This document shows positions 1 to 10,392 of a stretch of DNA of 64,000 nucleotides, in pieces (positions within the stretch are counted from its first letter, which is position 1; every line of letters begins with the position of its first letter). The notes below the pieces were generated by a model, which searched no databases, was not told where the DNA came from, and saw only the letters and a program-made list of their open reading frames with translations. Source of the stretch: Gnetum montanum (Eukaryota; Streptophyta; Gnetopsida; Gnetales; Gnetaceae); NCBI GenBank assembly GCA_015680685.1, contig MNCI01023306.1, forward strand, positions 1 through 64,000, written 5' to 3'. A program made the translations under genes and the position numbers.

Positions 1-39
1 TTTGATAAAATTAATCCATATTCCAGACCACGTAGATCT

Positions 40-451
<412 letters not shown>

Positions 452-630
452 TTCTGTTCACTCTAGACAATCGCAATGCAATCGCAGACGTATCCTCGCC
501 TTCTCTGTGCTCCACAAAACCCCCGCAGCTCATAAAACGTAAAAATTCTAGGGCATTTTGTGGATCCTCCAGCATGGGGCAATGGCTTCCGTTTAGAAAA
601 TATAGAACGCTTCCGTATTCTTTGAAACCG

Positions 631-640
631 TAACCCTAAA
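631..640. promoter_or_regulatory. Telo-box-like motif upstream of the S15 copy
   Basis: The sequence TAACCCTAAA contains AACCCTAA, the telo-box common in promoters of plant ribosomal-protein genes. It lies about 180 bases upstream of the S15-like ATG, a plausible promoter distance. A single 8-base match can occur by chance, so this is suggestive only. Confidence 0.3.
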
Positions 641-1774
641 ATGTTGCAGAGGCTTGCCGTTTCTCAGCAAGAAAAATGCAGAAAGGATTATCTCCTCGTC
701 TTCACTCCTAGCTGCTGTGTAGACCATCTCTGTCTGGATTCGGTCCTTGGCCGTTCCTTGTCTCTGCGTGGATTCCTAAACTTGATCTTAGGCTCTGACA
801 AGAAAAACAGATGCAGATGCAGGACAGAGCAGGCGTTAAGGAATGGGCTGCTGTTCTGGAACGTCGTTCGTGCGTGAAAGAAGCCCACGGAAGCTTCAAA
901 ACGAACATCCCTCAAACTCGGTAGTTTTCACAAATGACGGCAAAAATCAAGGCTCAAAGGGTGGAACCTGGAAACGCAGCACCTCTGCCGTACTCCTCCG
1001 GCACCTTTCTTCCCCATGATAAATTAGTAAACTTTCAATAAGATCATATAACCCAAGCTTTGATGAAGTCAATGGCGTTCCTCCTTTTGTTTGAATATTA
1101 TTTATCGCTTGCCTCAGCAATGGAAAACCACAGAAATACACATTTCACATTGCTGGGTGAAGAAGCCGTTATTGGTGAGTGAAAATAAATGCACAAAGCT
1201 TGGCTTGTGGTGCAAGGATTCTTGTTCCACGTGTCTACCTATGCATGCCTACGATTTTTGCAAATTGTGGTAAGTCTATGTATCATTATGTATTTTTATT
1301 TTGCATTATTCTCCATGTCTTCCAAAACCATTATTTCCCCAAAACCATTACGTCCAAAACGTTGCGTTTTCGGGGTTTTTCTGGAATCCTTCAATAATGA
1401 GGGTTGTTTAAAACCCTTGGCATCAATTTGCTCCATTTCAGACACTTGATGATTGTCTATTCTGGCAGTTAATTTTCTTTCCATCTTTGCATTCTGACTT
1501 GAAAAAATGGGTTTAACGTTAATGGATGACCGAAAATAGAGGATCATATGTTTGAGAAGACAAGTAACCAAGTGCTGTCACAACATCCCTCATAAGAGGC
1601 TACGTGGTGGCTTGTTACTGTAGGCCATTTTAGATCACGATATATAAAACAGGTGGGCTTGTCTTATCGTGTAGATGTTCAAGTCCTATTGCTGCTCCAA
1701 CTGCAATTCTCAATCTTGTGTTCTAATCTGTTCCATGAAATGGCCTAATGTGCCAACATGTTAGAAGTTTGATT
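641..1774. other. No gene recognised
   Basis: Only short open frames are present, none with a recognisable domain. A minus-strand frame at 947-1141 reads like ordinary protein but matches no family I know. No repeat or RNA gene was seen. Confidence 0.4.
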
Positions 1775-2255
1775 GGGAAAGAAGTCCGATAGCTTTGTCC
1801 TGAGAAGCGTTGAGAGAAGAGAGCGCGTGGTTGACGTTGAGCTTTGTCACTATGTCATGGATTTGATATGCCCGCCAAGTCATCTGGATCGTGTTCGAAG
1901 CAGACGTTTTTGCATTTTGATAGTCTTGCTAGGTTTCACATAACCCTGAGATGAGCACTACGCATGCTAGTCGTGGCTCGTGGAGTCACACCCTAATCTG
2001 ATTGGTGTGCTAGTTGTGGTTGGTATCAGATTGGGGTGTGACTCCACGAGCCACGGCTAGCGTGTGCAGTGCTCGTGTTAGAGTTATGTGAAACCTAGTA
2101 GGACTGTCAAAATGCAGAAATGTCTACTTCGGAAACGATCCAGACGACTCGGTAGGCTGTATCAAATCCATGACATAGCGACAAAGCTCAACGTCAACCA
2201 CACACTCTCTTCTCTTGGTGCTTCTCAGGATGGAACTATCGAACTTCTTTCTTAG
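1775..2255. repeat. Long near-perfect inverted repeat (hairpin former)
   Basis: Left arm ~1775-2002 pairs with right arm ~2025-2255 around a loop of about 22 bases. Clear pairing blocks include GTGGTTGACGTTGAGCTTTG at ~1829 against its complement at ~2186-2205, TATGTCATGGATTTGATA at ~1852 against ~2161-2178, and GTGGCTCGTGGAGTCACACC at ~1974 against ~2035-2054. Scattered mismatches leave the arms clearly more than 80% complementary by eye. Arm similarity fades outside these limits, with no obvious target duplication. It could be a fold-back transposon, a MITE-like element, or a young inverted duplication able to yield small RNAs. Confidence 0.85.
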
Positions 2256-2699
2256 CCGAACTTGTAACCGTTCTTTAGCAAAATGCAACCGATTTGGGCA
2301 GCGACTGATCAAGGTACACCTAATCAAGAGACAATTTGCTATGACACCAGAGTTTCTCACAGAAAACACAATGCAAGCGGATTTCAGAGTGCTAGAGTAG
2401 CGAGTTTGGAATAAATCATCAAAGCATGATCGATGAAGATGCACAGAAATGATATTGCCAAAGCAAGAACCATAAGCACAAACTCCACTTCTTCATACAT
2501 TATCACAGAACTAGTTGCATACAGACTTTCTATGCTTCTGTGAAGCTCTATTAATTACCAATACATGCATACTGACTACAAGGGCTTGCCTCTTATATAT
2601 AGGATTTGAGGTAGAGGTTGGCATACAAGCCACGTCAATGATTCACCATACTTATCTAGATTTTACTCACACTTATCTAGATAACTACTAAAGACATGA
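2256..2699. other. No gene recognised
   Basis: A minus-strand open frame (2124-2444) overlaps the right arm of the inverted repeat. It has no recognisable domain. The remainder shows nothing I can name. Confidence 0.4.
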
Positions 2700-3339
2700 T
2701 GCATCATCCTTATCTATTAGATGGCTTTTAGGATAGCACGGTGAACAAAACAAATTTTTCCGTGCTTGGCTACAATCAGGACATTCCTTGATGAGCTTTG
2801 ACAATTCAGATAAGACATGAGTTGGCGTTGATGACGACACTTCTTTAGGCGGTGGTAGCTATTTTGGAATAACTTGCTCATTTTCGTACCAAGTGGTTTC
2901 TTCGAAGAGATTGATTTGTTGAAACGAACTGCATAGCTTGGCTTCCCATCCATTTGATCTGATGACGTGGTTGATGTAGTTTCTGGCATTATCGTTTACA
3001 AATAAAGGCCTTCGAATCAGCAAGATATTATTTAGGACTTCCATCTATGACAGGTGTGTCATGATCCGTGGTTCGAGGCAGCTCCAGGGTAGATTGTTAA
3101 CAACACAATCTATTCTTCCTGCCATGTTTATGAACAGATTGAGTGTTGGATACTGTTTGCTTATACTCATAGTTGAGTCTTGTGGGAAGAACCTTGTAAT
3201 GCGATGACATCATTTAACACGTTCTTCTAAACTGGTAAGCGGCCATGATAACCAATCGTCTGCATCTTGTAAGGGGTTTTACGAACTGCTACTTTCTTCA
3301 GGCCGTAACATCTTGATTTGAGCTTGTGGCTTTAGTTCT

Positions 3340-3824
3340 TGAGTAAGAGCATCAGGTAAAAAATTTACCGGACCAAGAATCCTTTCTATAGAAAATTGAT
3401 ACTAAGTTAGCAGGAATTGCCATAAGGAAAATCTTTGTAACTTGGAAGAAGGTGTGATTTTTCTCTTTAACAATGTTGCTAGATTAGCTGAATCAATTCT
3501 TAAAATGAATGGTCCTTCAATGAGGTGGATGTGAAATTTCTCTAAACCTTTGCCTACTGCTAATATTTCCTTTTCTGCTGGCCAGTAATTTAACTCATGT
3601 TTGTGAAACACACTAGATGCGTAAGCACAAATTTCTTCTTCATTTGCTGAACCTTTTCTGAACAAAATAGCGACCCATGCATCAAAATTTGCATCAGTAT
3701 TAAAACAAACGAACCTTTGATGATAGGATTGAGTGGCGGAAAATTCTGACATTCTGACTTTAACTGGATTACTTGATCTGAAGCCTTCTTTGTCTACATA
3801 AAAGGGACTTGGTTTTTGCACCAT
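3340..3824 (-). pseudogene. Caulimovirid-like RNase H remnant
   Basis: This frame follows RT directly. Acidic catalytic positions can be seen in FNTDANFDAWVA, YWPAEKEILAV and LRIDSANLATLL. The last part (LQRFSLWQ...) is cut by a stop at ~3402, and the conserved end segment resumes beyond it as GPVNFLPDALTQEL to ~3345. RNase H removes template RNA during reverse transcription. At least one frameshift and one stop separate it from RT. Confidence 0.72.
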
Positions 3825-3850
3825 CTTATCTTTGTAATTTTATCTGAAAA

Positions 3851-4636
3851 CTAATTAATATATTTAGAAACATAATTCACACAACCTAAAAACCTTAAAC
3901 ATTGCTTCTTATTCTTAAGGTGATCAAGAAACTGGTTGATTTTCAGAAGGACATGTGGCTGCATGTAGATCTTTCTATCTTTTATCTGGACTCCGAGAAA
4001 TTCTATGTCCCTTTTTTCGATTTGGAACTTATGAGGATCTTTTGATAATCCTATTCCATGTTGTTTACACATGTTGGCAAATTGCTTCAAATGGGTGTCA
4101 TGATCTTCCATTGATTTAGAAAATATAAGGAAATCATTAATGTAATTTGCAATAAATTCATGATACTTCTCAAACACTGCATCCATGTGATGTTGAAACT
4201 GTGAAGGAGCATTTTTTAAACCGAACGACATGACTGTCCATTCGTATAATCCTTGCGGAGTATTGAAGGTAGTTTTATGAATATCTTCCTCTGATATCTT
4301 AATCTGGTGATATCCACTCTTATAGTCGAATTTGCTGAAGTAGGATTTTACTGCAACTTTCTGAATCAAATTTTCCTTGTTAGGTAGTGGCCATTTGACG
4401 TCGATAGTTACTGCATTTAGTGGAATATAGTTTATGATCATTTTAGCTTTACCTTTTTTGATTTCTGCATGATTTTGCACAATAAAACTAGCACAAGAAT
4501 AATTAGACTGTGAAGGTCGGATCAAACCTTTCTTAAAAAATTCTTCAATCTGTTTGGCCATTTCTTTTGTCTGGAGAATTGAGCAAAATTGTTTTGCTTT
4601 GTACTGAAATGTTGTGTACCGTTGGAATGTAGGCAA
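3851..4636 (-). pseudogene. Caulimovirid-like reverse transcriptase remnant
   Basis: A 261-residue frame covering most RT motifs. Motif A region FDYKSGYHQIKIS lies at residues ~103-115 (Asp104), the PQGLYEWTVMSFGLKNAPSQ block at ~127-146, and the catalytic loop at ~165-168 reads YIND, so one catalytic Asp is Asn. The thumb/connection segment KNKKQCLRFLGCVNYVSKYI follows and is a caulimovirid hallmark. The frame breaks before and after. The enzyme would have copied viral RNA to DNA in the cytoplasm; this copy should be inactive. Confidence 0.82.
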
Positions 4637-4903
4637 CTGGACTATCCTTATCCAAAAATTCTAAAGGATGCTCACAACAACATGATTGAAGTTCTTGAAA
4701 ACATGGAACTAACCTGTGTTCTTCTGATTCAAATCAATGTGTGCTTTCTTTAGCTGTTGGAGATGTTGGTATTTGCCTCGTGCAATATCTTCCATTTCAT
4801 ATTGTGAGATGATTTATGATATTGTTGGATTTTGCTTGAACTACTTCAATTGTGGATGCTTATTTCTTTGCATTGTTGTTGGAATCCTTCCAATGATGAT
4901 TTT

Positions 4904-5720
4904 TCATTTTGGATCTTGTAATGATGATGAACAAACAATCATATCTTGACCAATAGTATAAGAACCAATGCTATCAATGAAATGTGCTCCTAAGCCAATA
5001 TCAAATCCACTATCCAACACTTGGACAAAATTAGTAGTGCCCACATATTCATCATTTAATGAGATAGGGATGTTGAAAGCAAAATGAGAAAGAATTTTTA
5101 TGCCATTCATCGTTTTTAGTATTACCTGCTTAGCATTTTCTTTCCATTTTTCCAGAATACTTTTATGACAAAAATTAAGAGTTGCACCTATATCAATGAA
5201 GGCTTGATACTTTCTCCACTTCTTGTCTCCATCCACTACAATTTTGATAAGAATTAACAATACACTATGTAAGGATAGCAGCTGCTTGATTTGATGCTGA
5301 ATTTCTGGAGTTGGCCTGTTGTTGGAGGGTCTCTTAATTCTGGCTCTCTTAGCTTCTAAATTGACTGGAAATTTCTTCTGATAAGGTGTTATTAGAAACT
5401 TTGGGACCTTTTGCATAATTTTGAGCAGCAGTTCATCATCCGTTAATGTATCTTCTTGAGTACCCGCTTTTGGTAGCGTTTTGTTGCAACCAAATGTTGA
5501 AGATATGCTAGGCTCTTTATCTCCTAATTCTTTCTCTATATCCCATTTATGATCATCATTTGAAATATCTGACTCAAGCCAATCTTCTAATTCTTGCTAG
5601 TTGCAATCTATTTCATTGCTTTCTATTGTCTTAAATTCTTTAAGAGAAATATTAGAAAATCACTCTTCATCATCTAGATTCATATCTAATAGTCCTTGCA
5701 TCATATTACTTCTTCCTGCT
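4904..5720 (-). pseudogene. Caulimovirid-like acidic linker and aspartic protease remnant
   Basis: The minus strand at ~5720-5420 is rich in Asp/Glu and interrupted by stops. It runs in the same frame into a 170-residue open stretch (5416-4904). Around residue 75 of that stretch the active-site loop reads FIDIGATLNF, so the middle residue of the usual Asp-(Ser/Thr)-Gly catalytic triplet is Ile. The later segment (FDIGLGAHFIDSIGSY) fits the second half of a retropepsin. Such proteases cleave the viral polyprotein. The changed active site and upstream stops indicate a dead copy. Confidence 0.65.
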
Positions 5721-5764
5721 GCTTGTTCTTCATCTTGATTTTCTCTAGATTCTGATGAAAACTC

Positions 5765-6889
5765 TTATTCTGATGACTGATTTTCTGATCCTAACATGAG
5801 TTGAATGGCGAAACATTGTTCTGTATGATCTTGTGGATCATCTACTAGTTCCCATTCAGGATAAGTATCAAAAAAAGCTTTGATCTTTCCACCATCTTTT
5901 CTCGATCCATTTGGACATTCATAACCATAATGTCCTTGACGTTTGCAGGTGTAACAAGTAACAGATTTCTTCCTGATTGGACCACTTCTTCTCTTGGCAA
6001 AGAATCTTCTTTTTCTGAGCTTGAATGTTCTCTTAGCAGACCATCTTTTTCTTGAAAACCTGGGATGATAACTTCGTCTTTTTGTAAACCTTTTCTTTGG
6101 ATGTCTTGAGGGAGCTCGAGGAGAAAGACCAAAAGAATCCAGTTCGTCTAAATTTGTACATACTTCAGCTGATGGTAAGAGCTTCTGTAGTGAAACATTG
6201 TAGCAGGCAAACTGCAATTCTTGTCTTACCATATGCACTACATCTGTAAAGTATAAAGACAAATCTATATCCTTTTCTAATGCTTTGTACAAGACCATTT
6301 GACCGAGCTTAGCTGGTAGACTTCTTAAATAAAGATAATTGATCATTTGATCACGATGCAATGCCAGATGGTATACTTCATTAGCATATTCTGCACTAAA
6401 CTGTTCAAAATAGCGCAAATCTCTTAGTTTTCTTTGACTCAAAAGGAGCTTATCTTTAAATCTAAACTTTGAAGATAGATCAACTGTGAATTCTATAACA
6501 AGGGAAACAAATACACCATGTAAACCTGTTTGGAGTATCTGTTCTTGTTGTTCATGAGTAGCACTTTCCCACCAATGTATGATCTTTCCTGCGGCTCTTG
6601 TGAAGGTGCCAATGATGGTTGTCCTTTCATCTATGTTGAGTATATTCATGGCTATTCTTAATTGATCAATCCATAATCTCAAAGCATGTAGTACCTCTTT
6701 AGGTGGTAAATAATCAATGTCGATTACTGGGATTGTTAAAGCAGGCCATTGTTGAAAGGCTGGGGGCGGATTTACCATTGGTTGTTGCCATGGTCTGGTT
6801 GGTCGTCTTCTAACCATCATAATTCTTTGCTGACATTCTAGCCAAGGTCCATTGTAAAAATCAGGACATTCAAGAGTTCTACTTGGCAA
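5765..6889 (-). pseudogene. Caulimovirid-like capsid (Gag/CP) remnant with CCHC zinc knuckle
   Basis: A 374-residue frame. Its first ~230 residues form a helical capsid-like region. A strongly basic Arg/Lys stretch follows (about residues 262-308), then one CCHC knuckle (residues ~312-325, CYTCKRQGHYGYEC, spacing CX2CX4HX4C). The C-terminus is acidic. Knuckle plus basic tract plus acidic tail is the usual layout of caulimovirid coat proteins, which package viral DNA and bind nucleic acid. This is the longest intact frame of the viral sequence. It starts at the very edge of the viral homology, so the true N-terminus may have been lost where ORFX copy A begins. Confidence 0.75.
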
Positions 6890-9260
6890 AAGCTATTACA
6901 CAGGCATTGGGGTTGCCAGACATTGGAGCACAGTTGCCAGGGATATCAACAAAAGATAATTTTGAGGCAAAAAGGAAATGGACTCAACAATGCTATGGGG
7001 TCGACTATAAAGAGTATGATGTGCTCACACTAGCGAAGTGGACTTATTTTAAAATTGCAACCTATCACCTCAATCCTACGGTGAGGCCAAGCAAGGTGAT
7101 TGCTTTCTCTGCTTGAGCATGCACTGCTCTAAGCAAGAAATTTCCTGTTAACCTTCTACAGCTGATCTATTTGGAGATTGAAAAGTGTTTCAAGAAAAAT
7201 GAACATGGAAGGAAGATCCTACCCTTGTTGTGTCTCATCAGAAAACTTTGTAAAAGGGTAGACATTGTTTGCTATTCTAATGATACTCTCAGGCATGCTC
7301 CCTTGGCCTCATGGGCAAAAATCATAAGAGAGAAGATGCCAACAACCACTCACGAAGAGGAGCTACTGCCACCACCATCCACTTAGGAGACAACATCGGA
7401 GGCCTACATAGTCCTTGAGTGTCTGTGTCAAATCCAAGAATAGCTCTTGAGCAAACAAGAGCAACAAGTAGGAATGAGTGGGTTGGATCTATTTGTGTAT
7501 CAGCCAACGATGAGTTGCCTTAATGAGGTGGCCTGAATAGTTAGCCAAATGGAAAGGGGTGGTTTCATTTTCTCTACCCAAAGAACATAGCTACCTTCGA
7601 GGTTGGATCCCAATGCTTGAGAGGTGACGGTGTCACTAGCAACACACCACACCATTTATTTCTAGAAATCTCTAGGATGTGCCGCTTTTTCGATGAGGTT
7701 GAAGGAAGGTGAAGAGGTAATTGTCTTGGTGATGTAGCACCAAGGGCAGGAGACAATGGTAGAAGTGGTTGTTAACCATGTAGTAGAAGCATTGAATGTA
7801 CCTGCAACATCTGTACTAGATGTATTTGCACTTCAAGATGTGTAGACATTTGTAGGCACGGTCAGCAGGGAAATTGAAGTAGCCTAGCACGAACAGTTGC
7901 TAGAACTACTGGTAGGAACCAGACAACTGACTTTAGACATCTTTGATCTCCCAAAGAACATCATTACAACTCAGTCAGAATTACTTAATGCAAGGGGTAG
8001 ATGCATCATTTTGGAGGGGCAACTAGAAACGGCCCAAGAACAAAATCAACACTTGGTCGTAGAGGTTGCTAAACTTCATACCTGACTTGCAGAATAGACA
8101 ATCCTTAGCCTAGTAGTAATAAGAGATGAAGTTATTAAATAGCTTCAAGAACTATTTCAGAAGGATGAGGAAGAAGTAGTAATGGCCATCTTCAAATAGT
8201 TTGTAGTAGAAGCTGAAACGTATTCCATAAAAAAGAACTTGAATTAGATGCGCTAGGAGAATGAAGCATTGACTACACAAAATCAGCACCTGCAAAATGT
8301 TGATGCTCAGAGAGGTCAAATGCAAGAATTCATTCATCAATAGTAAGAGCAGCTTACTAGGGTAACTATTGAATTGAGGAAATTGGCTGTAGAGAATTGC
8401 AATTTGTCAATGGAAGAGGTATGCAGCTTACGTCAAAAGTCTGCCATCAAGATCACCACTTGGAAGAACAAAGTTCTCAAATTTGAGAAAGTGAGAAATC
8501 ACTATAGAGAGTAGGTTGGTTTGTAAAAGGAAGTGAATGAAAAATAGATCTAGATAGTAAAGGCAAAAATAAATGAATCTCTCTAATAACTCCAGCAAGG
8601 AAGAGAGATGTGGTAGCCCATCCTTGATGGCATTGACACCTACAATAAAGTGGAGATCTGCTTGAAGGAGTTGCAAATTAAGGAGATAACAAAGTACATG
8701 GAGTTAGCCAATCTCTATTACGCAAACATAGCAATGCTGACTGCTGGATGACTGTGGTTAGAGTTAGAAAATGAGTGGCTAGCTCGTATCTGCTATACAA
8801 GGCTGAGTTTAAACACCACAAAGACACTAAGCAAAAGCTTGAGATTGCTAACGTTGAACTCGAAGTTCTTAGAGGGTAATTCAGAGATCAACAATCTATG
8901 ATTGAGAACCTAGCCAAACAAATGAATGACTACAAGGAGTTGAAGGACATAGTTAGGGCATTTGACATTGAATGTAAATAGTTTGTTACTTGGTTTGTCA
9001 ATGCCAAGGAGTTGTTTCCAATGATTCTGTGTCCTTGGGATGTGCCTAGTCCAACCCACATTGGGGAAGCTTTGTGGACGGTGCATGATCCTAGGAGTAA
9101 GGAGGAAAAAATGAAAGCACTACTAAATGCTTTCTGCCTCCTGCTTGAAGTTGTAATAGTAGCAAGATACCCACAACCACCTCAACCATCGCCCATGTGT
9201 TAAACCAATGAAGGTGCTTTGGAGCCTTAGGAACCACCACCGCCTAGGATTGTGTAATTT
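6885..9260 (+). pseudogene. ORFX copy A: plant-transposon-protein-like domain plus coiled coil, 5'-truncated
   Basis: The reading frame begins in mid-protein at the junction with the viral sequence. Early segments (ITQALGLPDIGAQ..IST, WTQQCYGVDYKEYDVLT, EIEKCFKKNEHGRKILPLLC) align with ORFX copies B (31193-33930) and C (39951-39430). From ~7740 to ~8700 it is Gln/Glu/Lys-rich and coiled-coil-like. It ends with a conserved tail: ELANLYYANIAMLTAG (~8703) and TVHDPRSKEEKMKALLNAF (~9080). Many in-frame stops occur, mostly TAG at places where Gln is expected. The N-terminal domain resembles the plant 'putative plant transposon protein' family (PF20167-like); this is my inference from layout and motif. 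Function is unknown. Confidence 0.6.
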
Positions 9261-9289
9261 TCTCCAACTAATTTCACATTATCAAGAAA

Positions 9290-9655
9290 CATGCTATTTA
9301 GTTTTTAAAGAGTTGCGTTATGGTGTTCAAGTTTGTGTCCTGAACACATAAAGTGGTTCAAAAGTCATTTAAAGGGCTTAAGACTGGTAGAGTTAGAACA
9401 CATAAATGAAATGTTGATGAAAAGACTAAGAAGTGGAAAAATATTTGTAATAGAAGATCATTCTGATACGTTTGAATCAGAAATGATAATTGAAGTAGGA
9501 GAACTTGTGAGTGTACAATAAGCTATGCAAAACAAAGATTGGTATGAGGAAATGAAGGTAGAATATAATATCTTAATGAAAAATGGAGCATGGGAATTGG
9601 CTAAAAGTTCACCACAAACAAGGACATTAACATGTAAATGGGTTTTTAATAGCTA
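9290..9655 (+). pseudogene. Fragment of Ty1/Copia polyprotein (start of RT domain)
   Basis: An open stretch (9333-9521) ends in a stop, and the same frame continues with AMQNKDWYEEMKVEYNILMK, NGAWELA and TCKWVF. This is the signature start of Copia reverse transcriptase (an A-x-x-W-x-x-A/E-M-x-x-E-x-x-x-L pattern followed by W-x-L and C-K-W-V-F). Homology stops at ~9650 where Element 1 gag begins, so it is a short scrap at a rearrangement junction. Confidence 0.72.
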
Positions 9656-10392
9656 AGGCACATTATAGATGGGTTGAGAAGCAAAATAAGAGAGATCCTT
9701 GGGATTTATGCCCAAGGAAGACTATCAGAATTAACTACTCATTAGATTCAAAGGCTCATCGATCAAGTGGCAAAAGAAGAACGAGAACTCAAAAGAAGGA
9801 AATTAGCTGAAGAATACAATAGGGATCCATCAATCCAAAAAAGGGATGCATGAGTGTGTGATATCAAGAGGAAGAAACCTTGGATCAAGTTATTAAGAAA
9901 GAGACACTACCAATTCAAAAATCTATTGCCAATGGAGCATGAAAATGTGGGATTTAGTAAATGAATGATGTACAACAGCACTAAAGATTATGGAGGAGAA
10001 AGTAGAAAAAGCGCTCAATAGAGGCAGAGACAAAAAGAAGAAGAAGGAATTTGGACAAAAGGGAAAAGTTGCTTTAGTACCTGGGTACTCAGACACTGGC
10101 TCCATAGATGATGAAGGTTGTACCGTGTGTCAGTATGAACATTCTAAGGGATGTTGTCCATTTATGGTACATTTGGAAAAACTAGGGCATACAGAAAATG
10201 GTTACCTTATCCTCAAGGTAACTATAGAAAACAACCTTAACCAATGTACTATTCTAGTGGAGCCTTGCTGCAGCTACAGGAGCACTACCATCAGCAGTGG
10301 CAACCATCGTAATCATGGGCCATGCCATCGTTGCACCAATAGTATCCATACACACAACCTAATATTTATGGATACTATGTCCAGCATCCAAT
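9656..10392 (+). pseudogene. Element 1 gag (left part) with unusual Cys-rich motif
   Basis: This stretch aligns with the Element 3 gag on the minus strand (about 43870-43150). The shared order is a gag core end, a Lys-rich stretch (KALNRGRDKKKKK, ~10010), then GCTVCQYEHSKGCCPFMVHL at ~10116-10175, then a Gln/Pro/Tyr-rich tail ending YGYYVQHP. The Cys motif is C-x2-C-x3-H/N-x3-C-C with a later His, unlike the classical CX2CX4HX4C knuckle. It probably corresponds to a nucleocapsid. The frame is broken at several points and is cut at 10392 by the insertion of Element 2. Confidence 0.68.
10388..10392. repeat. Target-site duplication of Element 2 (left copy, CCAAT)
   Basis: CCAAT directly precedes the left LTR. 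The right LTR is followed by CTAAT at 28059-28063, one C-to-T change apart. Removing Element 2 with one copy of the repeat restores a continuous gag reading frame in Element 1. Confidence 0.72.

Larger units (their letters stand above)
2700..6889 (-). mobile_element. Endogenous pararetrovirus-like sequence (Caulimoviridae-related)
   Basis: Read on the minus strand, the order is capsid with zinc knuckle (6889-5765), acidic linker, aspartic protease (5416-4904), reverse transcriptase (4636-3851) and RNase H (3824 to ~3340). This is the caulimovirid order. Integrase and LTRs are absent, which separates it from Ty3/gypsy elements nearby. The RT resembles caulimovirid RT in its segment just after the catalytic loop (KNKKQCLRFLG) and in the PQGLYEW stretch. 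Frames are broken between every domain and key catalytic positions are changed. The copy ends abruptly at 6889, with no movement-protein region seen. Downstream of RNase H (3340-2700) the minus strand has a Cys-containing frame of uncertain meaning. The genus is unresolved. Confidence 0.82.

Noticed and set aside
1775-2255. A microRNA precursor
   Set aside because: Far longer than typical plant precursors and I cannot identify a mature product; kept only as an inverted repeat.
2124-2444. 106-residue minus-strand frame overlapping the hairpin
   Set aside because: Overlaps a palindromic arm; no domain or family resemblance.
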